From contig CAKQOW010000019.1 in NCBI GenBank assembly GCA_934256595.1, forward strand, positions 1 to 37,884: 37,884 nt of DNA. The letters are read 5' to 3'. Within the stretch, counting starts at the first letter, position 1, and every line of letters starts with the position of its first letter. Positions 24,122 through 31,179 of this stretch are shown one piece after another. The notes beneath the pieces were generated by a model. The model saw only the letters and a program-made list of their open reading frames with translations, did no database searches and was not told where the DNA came from. The stretch comes from an uncultured Clostridia bacterium (lineage in GTDB: Bacteria; Bacillota; Clostridia; Peptostreptococcales; Anaerovoracaceae). The position numbers and the translations under genes are program-made.

Positions 24122-24238
24122 TCAGTTCTTTCTGTCAGTTTCAGTATTATCTGACTGGCTTTTCTCGCTGACAGCAGCTCTTGCTTTTCTGCTGTTTTTC
24201 TCACTCATTTTACTGTTTGTCTGGTTTGAATTTTTCAT
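24122..24238 (-). CDS. Small hydrophilic protein, 38 residues, unknown
   Basis: Begins MKNSNQTNSKMSEKNSRK and ends TETDRKN; rich in Ser, Asn, Lys and Gln with no Cys, Trp or aromatic residue. The ATG (24236-24238) follows GGAGGG at good distance, and an intrinsic terminator lies 50 bases after the stop, so a short dedicated transcript is likely. The composition recalls minor small spore proteins of clostridia, but no family is recognised. Sequence just 3' of the ORF (24082-24091) is perfectly complementary to its SD region (24241-24250), and internal stems ACAGCAG/CTGCTGT and CTGTCAG/CTGACAG exist, so it could also be a structured RNA. Confidence 0.5.
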   Translation of the reverse strand: MKNSNQTNSKMSEKNSRKARAAVSEKSQSDNTETDRKN

Positions 24239-24338
24239 ATCTAATCCCTCCTCATTCACTATTATGGTTCACTGCCTTGATAGTATGTACGGAAATTTAA
24301 GGAATTTTAAAAAACATCATTTTTTTGCAAAGTTTTTG

Positions 24339-24367
24339 TTGACAAATGTCTCTGCTTTTGTTACACT
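24339..24367 (+). promoter_or_regulatory. Promoter of tRNA-Lys
   Basis: TTGACA (24339-24344), 17-base spacer, TACACT (24362-24367). Confidence 0.8.
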
Positions 24368-24399
24368 CTTAATTGTTCGGTACGCGAAACAGCAGTTAT

Positions 24400-24475
24400 G
24401 CACCATTAGCTCAGTTGGTAGAGCACCTGACTCTTAATCAGGGTGTCCACGGTTCGAGCCCGTGATGGTGTACCA
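24400..24475 (+). tRNA. tRNA-Lys (anticodon CTT)
   Basis: A 76-nt cloverleaf: acceptor GCACCAT/ATGGTGT, D-arm AGCTCAGTTGGTAGAGC, anticodon stem CCTGA/TCAGG with loop CTCTTAA (anticodon 24433-24435), T-arm with GGTTCGAGCC, and an encoded CCA end. The first acceptor pair is G-T. Confidence 0.97.
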
Positions 24476-24480
24476 ACACA

Positions 24481-24520
24481 AACCCTTGAAACTTCAACAG
24501 TTTTGAGGGTTTTATTTTTT
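24481..24520 (+). terminator. Terminator of tRNA-Lys
   Basis: A 13-bp stem AACCCTTGAAACT (24481-24493) / AGTTTTGAGGGTT (24499-24511) with two G-T pairs and a T-rich tail. Confidence 0.85.
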
Positions 24521-24542
24521 CTGTTTTTAAATTACTGTTATT

Positions 24543-24579
24543 AAAAAATACTGCCCGGATATTACTCCGAAGCAGTATT
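24543..24579 (-). terminator. Terminator overlapping the 3' end of trmB
   Basis: Minus-strand AATACTGC (24579-24572) / GCAGTATT (24554-24547) with an inner CGGA/TCCG and a six-T run. The upstream arm lies inside the last codons of trmB. Confidence 0.8.
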
Positions 24580-25218
24580 TCTTTTGAATTTAACATAATT
24601 TATATTCTTGCCGCCTGCGCTGAACCTGTCCTCATATTCAGTGGTCGTATACTTTGACTCGTACTCCGAATTGTGCAGGTCCTCTGTGTATTCCAGAATT
24701 TCATACCCGGACTCTCTGATTTCCTCCATCGAAAATTCAAACAGAGGGTCATTGTCGGTTTTAAACTCTATAACGCCGTCCTCTTTGAGAACATCAAAAT
24801 ATGTTTTGAGTCTGTCCCTGTGAGTGAGACGTCTTCTGGCGTGTCTGTCCTTTGGCCACGGGTCGCTGAAGTTAAGATAAATTTTATCAATCTCGCCCTT
24901 TTCAAACAAATCGTTTGCATCGTCTATATACTTTGCAAAGAACATAACGTTTTTGAGCTCTTCTGCCTTGGCTTTCTGAAGCCCTCTCAGGAGCACGTTT
25001 CTCTGCCCCTCTATGGCCAGATACATATTCTGCGGGTTTGCTTTTGCGTGGGATATTATGAACTGTCCCTTGCCGCAGCCTATTTCAAGCGCCAGCTCTC
25101 CGTCTGCCGTTTCAAACAAAGTTCTCCATTTGCCTTTCATATCGTCCGGATTATCCACCAGGTATTCTTTTGCTGCATTGATTTTTTCTTCAAGGTTTTT
25201 AATGTTTCTCTGCCTCAT
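24562..25218 (-). CDS. trmB: tRNA (guanine-N7)-methyltransferase
   Basis: SAM-dependent enzyme making m7G46 in tRNA. The SAM motif ALEIGCGKGQFI (about 39-50) and the family signature NFSDPWPKDRHARRRL are clear, and the C-terminal DRFSAGGKNINYVKF closes the fold. Length 218 is typical. Its ATG overlaps the ecfT stop by one base (TAATG). Its place at the end of an ECF transporter operon has no obvious functional logic. Confidence 0.96.
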   Translation of the reverse strand: MRQRNIKNLEEKINAAKEYLVDNPDDMKGKWRTLFETADGELALEIGCGKGQFIISHAKANPQNMYLAIEGQRNVLLRGLQKAKAEELKNVMFFAKYIDDANDLFEKGEIDKIYLNFSDPWPKDRHARRRLTHRDRLKTYFDVLKEDGVIEFKTDNDPLFEFSMEEIRESGYEILEYTEDLHNSEYESKYTTTEYEDRFSAGGKNINYVKFKRNTASE

Positions 25219-26018
25219 TAAAGAATTACCGCCTCTATAATTGTTGCCGCAAGAAATGCCGCCAGCAAGACTCCTGCCACCGCATCTCTTCCCGCGAATT
25301 TCATTTCATTCATTCTTGTTCTGCCCTCATCACCTCTGTAGCACCTTGCCTCCATTGCCATAGCCAGCTCCGAAGCTATTCTGAAAGCGCTTATAAACAG
25401 AGGTACAAGTATAGGTATCAGGCTTTTGGCTCTGCGTATCAGGTTGCCGCTTTCAAAGTCAGCGCCTCTTGCCTGCTGCGCTTTCATTATCTTGTCTGTT
25501 TCCTCAAGCAGCGTAGGTATAAATCTCAGCGCTATAGTCATCATCATTGCAAGCTCGTGCGCAGGCACCCCTATTTTTTTCATAGGTGAAAGCAGCTTTT
25601 CAATGCCGTCAGTCAGGCTTATAGGCTTGGTGGTAAGTGTCAGCATAGATGAGCCGATTATGAGCAGCACCAGTCTGATGCCTAAGAATACCGCGGTTCT
25701 GACGCCCTGCCTTGTAATATGCAGGAACCCCAGGCTCCATATCACATCGCCCTTAACCATAAACAGATTTAAAACAAACGTAAATATAATTATTATAAAT
25801 ATGGGTTTGAGTCCTCTGAGTATGAACCGCAGCGGTACTTTTGATACCGCTATTACAGCTCCGAGGGCCGCTGCCGATATTATGAAACCGTAAAAATTAT
25901 CAACTATGAACAGCGCCACTATATATACTATAGTCGCCGTTATTTTTATTCGTGCATCAAGACTGTGCACCCACGAATTGCCGGGGTAGTACTGCCCCAG
26001 TGTTATATCTCTAAGCAT
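25218..26018 (-). CDS. ecfT: ECF transporter transmembrane (T) component
   Basis: A 266-residue membrane protein with about five to six helices and the two coupling-helix motifs of EcfT: AQQARGADF and MEARCYRGDEGRT. It joins the two ATPases to a vitamin- or metal-binding S component. The gene overlaps ecfA2 by eight bases. No S-component gene is adjacent, so this is probably the shared, group II type module serving several S proteins encoded elsewhere. Confidence 0.94.
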   Translation of the reverse strand: MLRDITLGQYYPGNSWVHSLDARIKITATIVYIVALFIVDNFYGFIISAAALGAVIAVSKVPLRFILRGLKPIFIIIIFTFVLNLFMVKGDVIWSLGFLHITRQGVRTAVFLGIRLVLLIIGSSMLTLTTKPISLTDGIEKLLSPMKKIGVPAHELAMMMTIALRFIPTLLEETDKIMKAQQARGADFESGNLIRRAKSLIPILVPLFISAFRIASELAMAMEARCYRGDEGRTRMNEMKFAGRDAVAGVLLAAFLAATIIEAVIL

Positions 26019-26874
26019 TTATGTTTCCTCTGATCGCCTTGTATATTTCTTCAACAGCTCTGTCTCTTGTCAGAATATTGCCGTCAAGCTTAAATCCCCT
26101 GTCATTTAACATATCTATAAGGTCTGTAACAGGCGGAGCCGCAAGTCCCATCTGTTTTAGCTCTGCTCTTCTTGCAAAGACCTCTTCAGGCGTACCCTCC
26201 ATTACCGCATGGGCTCTGTCCATAACTATAACCTTGTCGCACATTGAAGCTATGTCCTCCATATTATGAGAAACCATTATCGTAATATTGTTCTCGTGCT
26301 CGTGTACGCGGATTATCATATCAAGCACATCTCTGTGAGCCTTGGGATCAAGTCCCGCCGTCGGCTCATCGAGTATCAGAACCTTAGGCTTCATCGCTAT
26401 TACTCCTGCTATAGCAACTCTTCGCTTCTGTCCGCCTGAAAGGTCAAAGGGTGACTTGTCCTTAATCTGCTCATAGTCAAGCCCCACAAGCTCTATTGCC
26501 TCTCTTACTCTGTCCTCAAGCTCCTCGTCTGCAAGCCCTATATTCTTAGGTCCGAAAGCAACATCTTTAAATACAGTTTCCTCAAAAAGCTGATATTCCG
26601 GATACTGAAATACCAGACCTACTTTTTTGCGTATCTCACGCATTACAGTCTTGCCGTCACAGATGTTTTCTTCATCTATATATATGCTGCCTGTCTTTGG
26701 CCTGATAAGGCCGTTTAAATGCTGCACCAGCGTGGATTTGCCCGAACCGGTGTGGCCTATTATCCCTGCTATCTGTCCGTCCTCAATGGAAAAGCTGACA
26801 TCCTGCACCGCAACAGACTCGTGAGGCAATCCCTCATTATATATATGTGTTAGATTCTCTACTTTAACTGACAT
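26011..26874 (-). CDS. ecfA2: ECF transporter ATPase A2
   Basis: ABC ATPase of 287 residues: Walker A GHTGSGKST, Q-loop FQYPEYQLFE, signature LSGGQKRRVAIAGV, Walker B VLILDEP followed by TAGLDPK, and switch His in VSHN. The Q-loop and the LSGGQKRR form match the A2 subunit. Overlaps ecfA1 by 16 bases, so the two ATPases are co-translated as a pair. Confidence 0.95.
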   Translation of the reverse strand: MSVKVENLTHIYNEGLPHESVAVQDVSFSIEDGQIAGIIGHTGSGKSTLVQHLNGLIRPKTGSIYIDEENICDGKTVMREIRKKVGLVFQYPEYQLFEETVFKDVAFGPKNIGLADEELEDRVREAIELVGLDYEQIKDKSPFDLSGGQKRRVAIAGVIAMKPKVLILDEPTAGLDPKAHRDVLDMIIRVHEHENNITIMVSHNMEDIASMCDKVIVMDRAHAVMEGTPEEVFARRAELKQMGLAAPPVTDLIDMLNDRGFKLDGNILTRDRAVEEIYKAIRGNINA

Positions 26875-27698
26875 ATCGCTTTTACTAACTCCTCTGTATC
26901 TATAATCCCCTGAGGTATATCAAGACCTTTGCCTCTGAGAGCATCTGCAATGTCTGCCGCCATAGGTACTTTGAGTCCTGCCGCCTCAATAGCCGCTCTG
27001 TCCGAAAAAACCTCCTGCGGAGTTCCGTCCGCTGCAATCTGTCCGCTGTTCATAATAACTATGCGATCTGCATCTGCAGCCTCCTCCATAAAATGAGTTA
27101 TAAGGATTACTGTAATTCCCTCGCTGTGAAGCTTCCTGATTATATTCATAACCTCGCTGCGCCCTTTAGGGTCAAGCATGGCTGTAGGCTCATCAAATAT
27201 GATGCACTCCGGCTTCATCGCTATTACTCCGGCTATGGCTATTCTCTGCTTCTGTCCGCCTGAAAGCATATGAGGCGCTTTTTTGCGGAAATCATACATA
27301 TCGACAGAAAACAGTGCTTCATCCACTATGCCTCTGATTTCCTCAGATTTGATGCCGATGTTTTCAGGGCCGAAAGCAACATCATCTTCTACTATAGATG
27401 AAACCAGCTGATTGTCAGGGTTCTGAAACACCATACCGGCGGTCTGTCTTATATCCCACAGCCTGTCTGCATCTTTCGTATCATAGCCTTTGACATATAC
27501 CGCCCCCGATGTCGGAAGCAGCAGCGCATTAAAGGTTTTGGCAATAGTTGATTTGCCGGAGCCGTTTCTGCCTATTATGGCTGTGAAGCTGCCCTTTTCA
27601 ATCTCTATGGTTATATCTTTAACTGCAGGCTCGGGTTTAACGTCCTCATCTGCAGGATATTGAAATATTAAATTTTCAGTGCGTATTATTTTTTCCAT
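26859..27698 (-). CDS. ecfA1: ECF transporter ATPase A1
   Basis: ABC ATPase of 279 residues: Walker A GRNGSGKST, Q-loop FQNPDNQLV, signature LSGGQKQRIAIAGV, Walker B CIIFDEPTAMLDP and the H-loop ITHF. The start is the ATG at 27696-27698 (MEKIIRTENLIF). An open frame continues 71 residues upstream, but it runs through the promoter and terminator region and is non-homologous. SD is weak (GGTGA). A promoter at 27733-27761 starts the ecfA1-ecfA2-ecfT-trmB operon. Confidence 0.94.
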   Translation of the reverse strand: MEKIIRTENLIFQYPADEDVKPEPAVKDITIEIEKGSFTAIIGRNGSGKSTIAKTFNALLLPTSGAVYVKGYDTKDADRLWDIRQTAGMVFQNPDNQLVSSIVEDDVAFGPENIGIKSEEIRGIVDEALFSVDMYDFRKKAPHMLSGGQKQRIAIAGVIAMKPECIIFDEPTAMLDPKGRSEVMNIIRKLHSEGITVILITHFMEEAADADRIVIMNSGQIAADGTPQEVFSDRAAIEAAGLKVPMAADIADALRGKGLDIPQGIIDTEELVKAICQLK

Positions 27699-27732
27699 AA
27701 GTTCACCATTTAAAAATATGTTTAACCAATTA

Positions 27733-27761
27733 ACTATACCATATCTATATGCATTTGGCAA
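27733..27761 (-). promoter_or_regulatory. Promoter of the ecf operon
   Basis: Minus-strand TTGCCA (27761-27756), 17-base spacer, TATAGT (27738-27733). Confidence 0.6.
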
Positions 27762-27772
27762 ATGGCAAAACC

Positions 27773-27804
27773 AAAAAAAACAGAGTCTGCAATATCGCAG
27801 ACTC
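27773..27804 (-). terminator. Terminator after the secreted beta-sandwich protein gene
   Basis: 8-bp perfect stem GAGTCTGC / GCAGACTC, six-base loop, then T8 on the minus strand. Confidence 0.9.
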
Positions 27805-27816
27805 CATATGTATATT

Positions 27817-28968
27817 CTATTTCCACTTAATCGAATAGTATCCGTTACCGTCGCTGTATTTTTCCACTTTGATATAGTAAGTGCCGGCTGCAAGCTTTTC
27901 GCCCTTGCCAAAAGTGTACGGCTTCAGTTCACCGCTTGCTGTATCATATGCGTTTCTTGAGCCGAAAGGATAGCTGTCACCTTTTTTGTATACTGCGAAT
28001 TTGATGCCTCCGGAATATCCGCCCAGCTTGGTATTTACTTTAAGCGTTACCTTCTGTGTCTTTTTTACTACAAATTTGTACCAGTCGCCTGTTCCCGCCC
28101 TCTGGTTCGCAGTTATAACGCCTTTTTTGGTGCTGCCCTTGCTGATTGATTTCGCCTTGCTCTTTGAAGCTCCGCTGTTTTCTTTAACGCTGCTGAATGT
28201 AGCTTTCAGGCCGTAATATTTATCTGTGTTTTTTACTGCAATATAGTACGTGCCCTTTTTAACTCCAAAGTATCCTGTATAGTTATTCGATGCATACAGT
28301 GACTTGTCTCCTGCCAGCAGGTTCTTTTTGCTTGAATTTGTCACCTTGATATAATAGTAGTGATATAATGATGTCTCGTCCATCTCAGGCACTGTAACCT
28401 TGAGATATCCGTTACCCGGAACTGTAATTTTGTAATATGAAAAGCTGTTATCTGCAGATGATCCGTAAAACACCTTGCCGCTTTTCAGTATGCCCTCCGC
28501 CGGTGCAAATTTAACCTGGAAATCAGCTGACTGCTCTACATTTGCCCATGTATCGAATTTAAGATAGTATGTACCAGCCTTAGTCACATCTGCAGTTAGA
28601 GTATCAGCAAGCTTTGAACTGCTTAGATATCTGCTGTAGCCAATCCTGTTTGCATCTGTTGCAGCAGCATCAGTATGCACTGTAACCGTAAGGCCTTTGC
28701 CTACTGCTATACCCTGCAGAGGCACTATTATTGTACCTGCTGATTTAACAGTAACAGGTACTACAGCGCTTGAATTTTTAATTGCCCTTGCAGTATATGA
28801 AGCATAGCCGCTGTCATCAGTGCTGTTCATATCCTGAGCCGCTATCGTCCCTGCAGCAGTCGTACCGTTTGTAACAGTGCCGGCAAATACGCCAAGGCCT
28901 GATGCAAAGGTCATACTCATAACAACTGCAACCGCAATAATTACGCTTACAATTCTGTTCTTCTTCAT
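27817..28968 (-). CDS. Secreted repeat protein with PPC-like beta-sandwich domains
   Basis: A 383-residue exported protein with a signal peptide (1-29, ending VFA). Three segments (about 50-150, 155-265, 275-383) each end in a G-x-YYIxV or GTYYLKF strand, the look of bacterial pre-peptidase C-terminal (PPC) domains. The last segment reads DWYKFVVKKTQKVTLKV...AAGTYYIKVEKY. No catalytic domain and no wall anchor are visible, so it may be an adhesin, matrix or ligand-binding protein. Promoter at 29046-29073 and a hairpin at the very 5' end of the mRNA (29015-29039). PPC assignment is by pattern, not search. Confidence 0.75.
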   Translation of the reverse strand: MKKNRIVSVIIAVAVVMSMTFASGLGVFAGTVTNGTTAAGTIAAQDMNSTDDSGYASYTARAIKNSSAVVPVTVKSAGTIIVPLQGIAVGKGLTVTVHTDAAATDANRIGYSRYLSSSKLADTLTADVTKAGTYYLKFDTWANVEQSADFQVKFAPAEGILKSGKVFYGSSADNSFSYYKITVPGNGYLKVTVPEMDETSLYHYYYIKVTNSSKKNLLAGDKSLYASNNYTGYFGVKKGTYYIAVKNTDKYYGLKATFSSVKENSGASKSKAKSISKGSTKKGVITANQRAGTGDWYKFVVKKTQKVTLKVNTKLGGYSGGIKFAVYKKGDSYPFGSRNAYDTASGELKPYTFGKGEKLAAGTYYIKVEKYSDGNGYYSIKWK

Positions 28969-29014
28969 CGAAAAATTCCTCCTTTTAATACTTAATCTCT
29001 TATCTCTGAAGACA

Positions 29015-29039
29015 AAATGACTCTATGCCTGAGTCATTT
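29015..29039 (-). promoter_or_regulatory. 5'-terminal leader hairpin of the secreted protein mRNA
   Basis: Perfect 9-bp stem AAATGACTC/GAGTCATTT with a seven-base loop, beginning at the predicted transcript start. Such hairpins often stabilise mRNA; a role as attenuator is less likely because only TT follows the arm before G. Confidence 0.5.
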
Positions 29040-29045
29040 CTATCT

Positions 29046-29073
29046 ATTATATAATATATCCGCCGAATGTAAA
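29046..29073 (-). promoter_or_regulatory. Promoter of the secreted beta-sandwich protein gene
   Basis: Minus-strand TTTACA (29073-29068), 16-base spacer, TATAAT (29051-29046). Confidence 0.6.
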
Positions 29074-29088
29074 TACTCTATTGCAAAC

Positions 29089-29124
29089 AAAAAGAAACTA
29101 TATAAGCTTAGTCATACAGTTTCT
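29089..29124 (-). terminator. Orphan minus-strand terminator in a gene-less region
   Basis: Minus-strand arms AGAAACTGTA (29124-29115) and TATAGTTTCT (29102-29093), 10 bp with one G-T pair, then TTTTTG. No protein gene on this strand precedes it, which points to a non-coding transcript. Confidence 0.6.
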
Positions 29125-29357
29125 CTTTGCCGTTTAGCATTTTAACAGAATATTGTCTGTTAGCAGTTTCCCTGCCGCCTGATTATACGTTCCCCGAATA
29201 CATTCTGCGTAAGAATATCAAGCAGTTCCTCTTATTCGTCCAGGAGATGCTTATCTATTATCAGACACAACACCGCATAATATATATGTCTGACTTCTAC
29301 CCTCTTTATTATTCTTTACTCAATGTATCAGGCAGAAAACTATAATTAGCCGCAATG

Positions 29358-29383
29358 TAACAGTTTCTTCAGAGAAACTGTTA
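29358..29383. repeat. Perfect 11-bp inverted repeat
   Basis: TAACAGTTTCT (29358-29368) and AGAAACTGTTA (29373-29383) around a TCAG loop. Without a T run in either direction it is not a terminator; operator or RNA hairpin. Confidence 0.7.
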
Positions 29384-29450
29384 ACAGACGATGACACTTC
29401 ATCATCATTCTTCATTATTATACAAAAATTCTGCTCTGTTTTTTTTAAAA

Positions 29451-29504
29451 TGTCACTTTTGGCTCTTTAATTGTAACTTTTAGCTACAAATTTGACTTTT
29501 ACGT
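29451..29504. promoter_or_regulatory. Direct-repeat array, probable LytTR-regulator binding sites
   Basis: ACTTTTGGCT (29455), ACTTTTAGCT (29476) and ACTTTTACGT (29495) repeat at 21- and 19-bp intervals, about two helical turns, as known for LytTR regulators that bind paired direct repeats. The third copy overlaps a TTGACT that with a 17-base spacer faces TAAACT (29515-29520), a rightward promoter candidate for the kinase-regulator genes. Confidence 0.5.
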
Positions 29505-29630
29505 CGAAATGCACTAAACTACTTAATACACAGATAATACAAATAGATTGCCGCTTGTCAGCTATCTGCCGGTTGAGGAGCCTGCAGTTTTACCTACGGC
29601 AGCAATATATAAAATGGAGATCTACAAGTT

Positions 29631-30344
29631 ATGACAGCAGAAGCTATCAGATACCTTATAATTATATCAAGCACCGCCGCAGTTATAATTATTGCAGCAG
29701 TTATATACATAATCACAAAGGCAAGATACAAAAAAGAGTTTCTCGAGAAGAAACAGGAGCTTCAGGCTTCCCAGCTCAAAGAAATCGAACAGTATGAGAG
29801 AGAAATCAGCATACTTCTTGATGAAATAAACAGCAAAAAACAAAACAGCGAGTTCCTTCAGGAACTGGTTTCTGACTGCGAGAAATATGCAGGGCTGCAT
29901 TACAGCGATAATCCTACAGTTGATGCGCTTCTTGCCTGCAAGCAAAAGCTATGTGAGGATTCAGAAGTGGCTCTCGAAATATCAGCAGGCACTTTAAAAT
30001 GTACTGCTCTTACCGACGAGGAATATATAGGCATTTTCGGCAATCTTCTTGACAATGCCATTGAAGCAGCGCAAAGAACCGAAAACCCTCAGGTAAGTCT
30101 CAGCAGCACCATAACCGGAGGTCAGTGGATACTCACTGTCAGAAACAGCAAGCCTGCAAACGAGGCACCTCTCGAAAACAATATGGCAACCACCAAAAAT
30201 AACAGTCGTGATCATGGTCTTGGGAGTAAAATAGTCAAAAGGATAGTAAAGAAGCACAAGGGCGCACTTGATTATACGGATTATGGGGATTATTTTGAAG
30301 TTATATCAGTAATACCGGTATCAGACCGTATCAGCGAGGTATAG
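29631..30344 (+). CDS. Membrane-anchored GHKL ATPase protein, AgrC-like kinase lacking the phospho-acceptor His
   Basis: A 237-residue protein. Residues 7-29 form one membrane helix; 33-85 is a coiled coil in the place of the dimerisation helices; the ATPase domain follows with N-box GNLLDNAIEAA (137-147) and G-box DHGLGSKIVKRIV (194-206). The segment KYAGLHYSDNPTVDALLACK matches the second dimerisation helix of AgrC-like kinases, but no HDxxN phospho-acceptor motif occurs; the only His residues are H90, H195 and H209. It is followed by the LytTR regulator after three bases (stop TAG, TAA, ATG). See the sensor protein at 31180. Function in trans is inferred. Confidence 0.8.
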   Translation: MTAEAIRYLIIISSTAAVIIIAAVIYIITKARYKKEFLEKKQELQASQLKEIEQYEREISILLDEINSKKQNSEFLQELVSDCEKYAGLHYSDNPTVDALLACKQKLCEDSEVALEISAGTLKCTALTDEEYIGIFGNLLDNAIEAAQRTENPQVSLSSTITGGQWILTVRNSKPANEAPLENNMATTKNNSRDHGLGSKIVKRIVKKHKGALDYTDYGDYFEVISVIPVSDRISEV

Positions 30345-30347
30345 TAA

Positions 30348-31064
30348 ATGTGGAACATAGTGATTTGTGATGATCAGCCCGAAAGCATAGCATATATAAA
30401 AGACAGACTTGCTGATACAGATTTACCTGACATCGGTAAGATTATTGCTTTTTCAAACGGCAAATCAATGCTTGAGGATCTTGAAGACGGCATTTTTGAT
30501 GCAGATATTTTCATTCTGGATATTGATCTTGGCAGCTGCAGCGGCATTGCAATTGCCGAAAAGATACTGGATATACGCCCTGACTGTCAGATTATATTCA
30601 TGTCAGGATATGATGACTATTATGAAGCTGTCTACGATGTAAACCATATATATTTTATGAAGAAGCCGGTATGCAGTGAAATTCTTTGCAAAGCTGTTTC
30701 AAAGGCAACTCAAAAGCTGAACTCAGGACATGAGGAGTTCTTCATTGCCGAAACAAAAAGCGGCAAGCATATAATTTCCTACAAAGACATATCCTCTTTT
30801 GAACGCGATAAAAGAAAGATAAACATAATAGGTCGTGACGGCACGCTGCTCTGTTCTTTTTACGGCAAATTCGAGGATATAGAGAGTTCGCTCCCTGCAA
30901 ACTTTCACCGCTGCCACAACAGTATATTTCTGAACCTACACATGGTAAAGGCTCTGGAAAACGGCTGCTTCATACTTCATGACGGCAGGGCTGTAACCAT
31001 AAGCCGCAGCCACAGAAGCGAAAGCCAGCTGGCATTTGCAAGGTTTCTGACAGGCAGAAAATAA
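30348..31064 (+). CDS. LytTR-family response regulator (AgrA-like)
   Basis: A 238-residue regulator. The receiver domain has the acidic pair D8-D9 (CDD), the phospho-acceptor D58 (LDIDL) and K106 before proline (KKP). The LytTR DNA-binding domain spans about 130-235, with SFERDKRKINIIGRDG and FHRCHNSIFLNL. Members activate promoters through paired direct repeats; the array at 29451-29504 is the obvious target. GAGG lies eight bases before the ATG, directly after the ATPase-protein gene. No gene for a signal peptide or AgrB-type processing enzyme is nearby. Confidence 0.92.
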   Translation: MWNIVICDDQPESIAYIKDRLADTDLPDIGKIIAFSNGKSMLEDLEDGIFDADIFILDIDLGSCSGIAIAEKILDIRPDCQIIFMSGYDDYYEAVYDVNHIYFMKKPVCSEILCKAVSKATQKLNSGHEEFFIAETKSGKHIISYKDISSFERDKRKINIIGRDGTLLCSFYGKFEDIESSLPANFHRCHNSIFLNLHMVKALENGCFILHDGRAVTISRSHRSESQLAFARFLTGRK

Positions 31065-31116
31065 TCTAATCAGGGTAATATTCATTGTCAGTTCATCGAT
31101 ACTGCTTTCTGTCTTA

Positions 31117-31163
31117 CCTGCTTTTACCCGAATGTGCCTTAAACTTAATACTGCACATACAAT
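31117..31163 (+). promoter_or_regulatory. Promoter region of the sensor gene, similar to the upstream locus promoter
   Basis: CTTTTAC, CGAA, TAAACT, TTAATAC and AATACxAA occur here in the same order as at 29496-29542. Candidate TTTACC (31123-31128)-17-TAATAC (31146-31151); an alternative -10 is TACAAT (31158-31163). Suggests common regulation, probably by the LytTR protein. Confidence 0.45.
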
Positions 31164-31179
31164 ACGAAAGGTTTTGCAT

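Larger units (their letters stand above)
29089..29410 (-). ncRNA. Candidate RNAIII-like regulatory RNA
   Basis: No convincing ORF with an SD exists in this stretch. A minus-strand TATAAT (29422-29417) with a poor -35 would start transcription near 29410, and the stretch ends at the terminator at 29089-29124, giving about 320 nt. A perfect 11-bp hairpin (29358-29383, loop of four) lies near the 5' end; its arm AGAAACTGTT is nearly repeated in the terminator (AGAAACTGTA), so alternative pairing is possible. LytTR-type direct repeats sit just upstream of the predicted -35. A short ORF of 20 codons (start 29409-29407) without SD is possible. Expression is unproven. Confidence 0.35.

Noticed and set aside
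27699..27911. 71-codon N-terminal extension of EcfA1
   Set aside because: It runs through the promoter and into the terminator region of the neighbouring gene and has no homology to ABC ATPases.
29127..29345. Open frame of 72 codons on the plus strand
   Set aside because: It starts with TTG without an SD, and no family is recognised; the minus strand here has terminator and hairpin structure. A gene remnant cannot be excluded.
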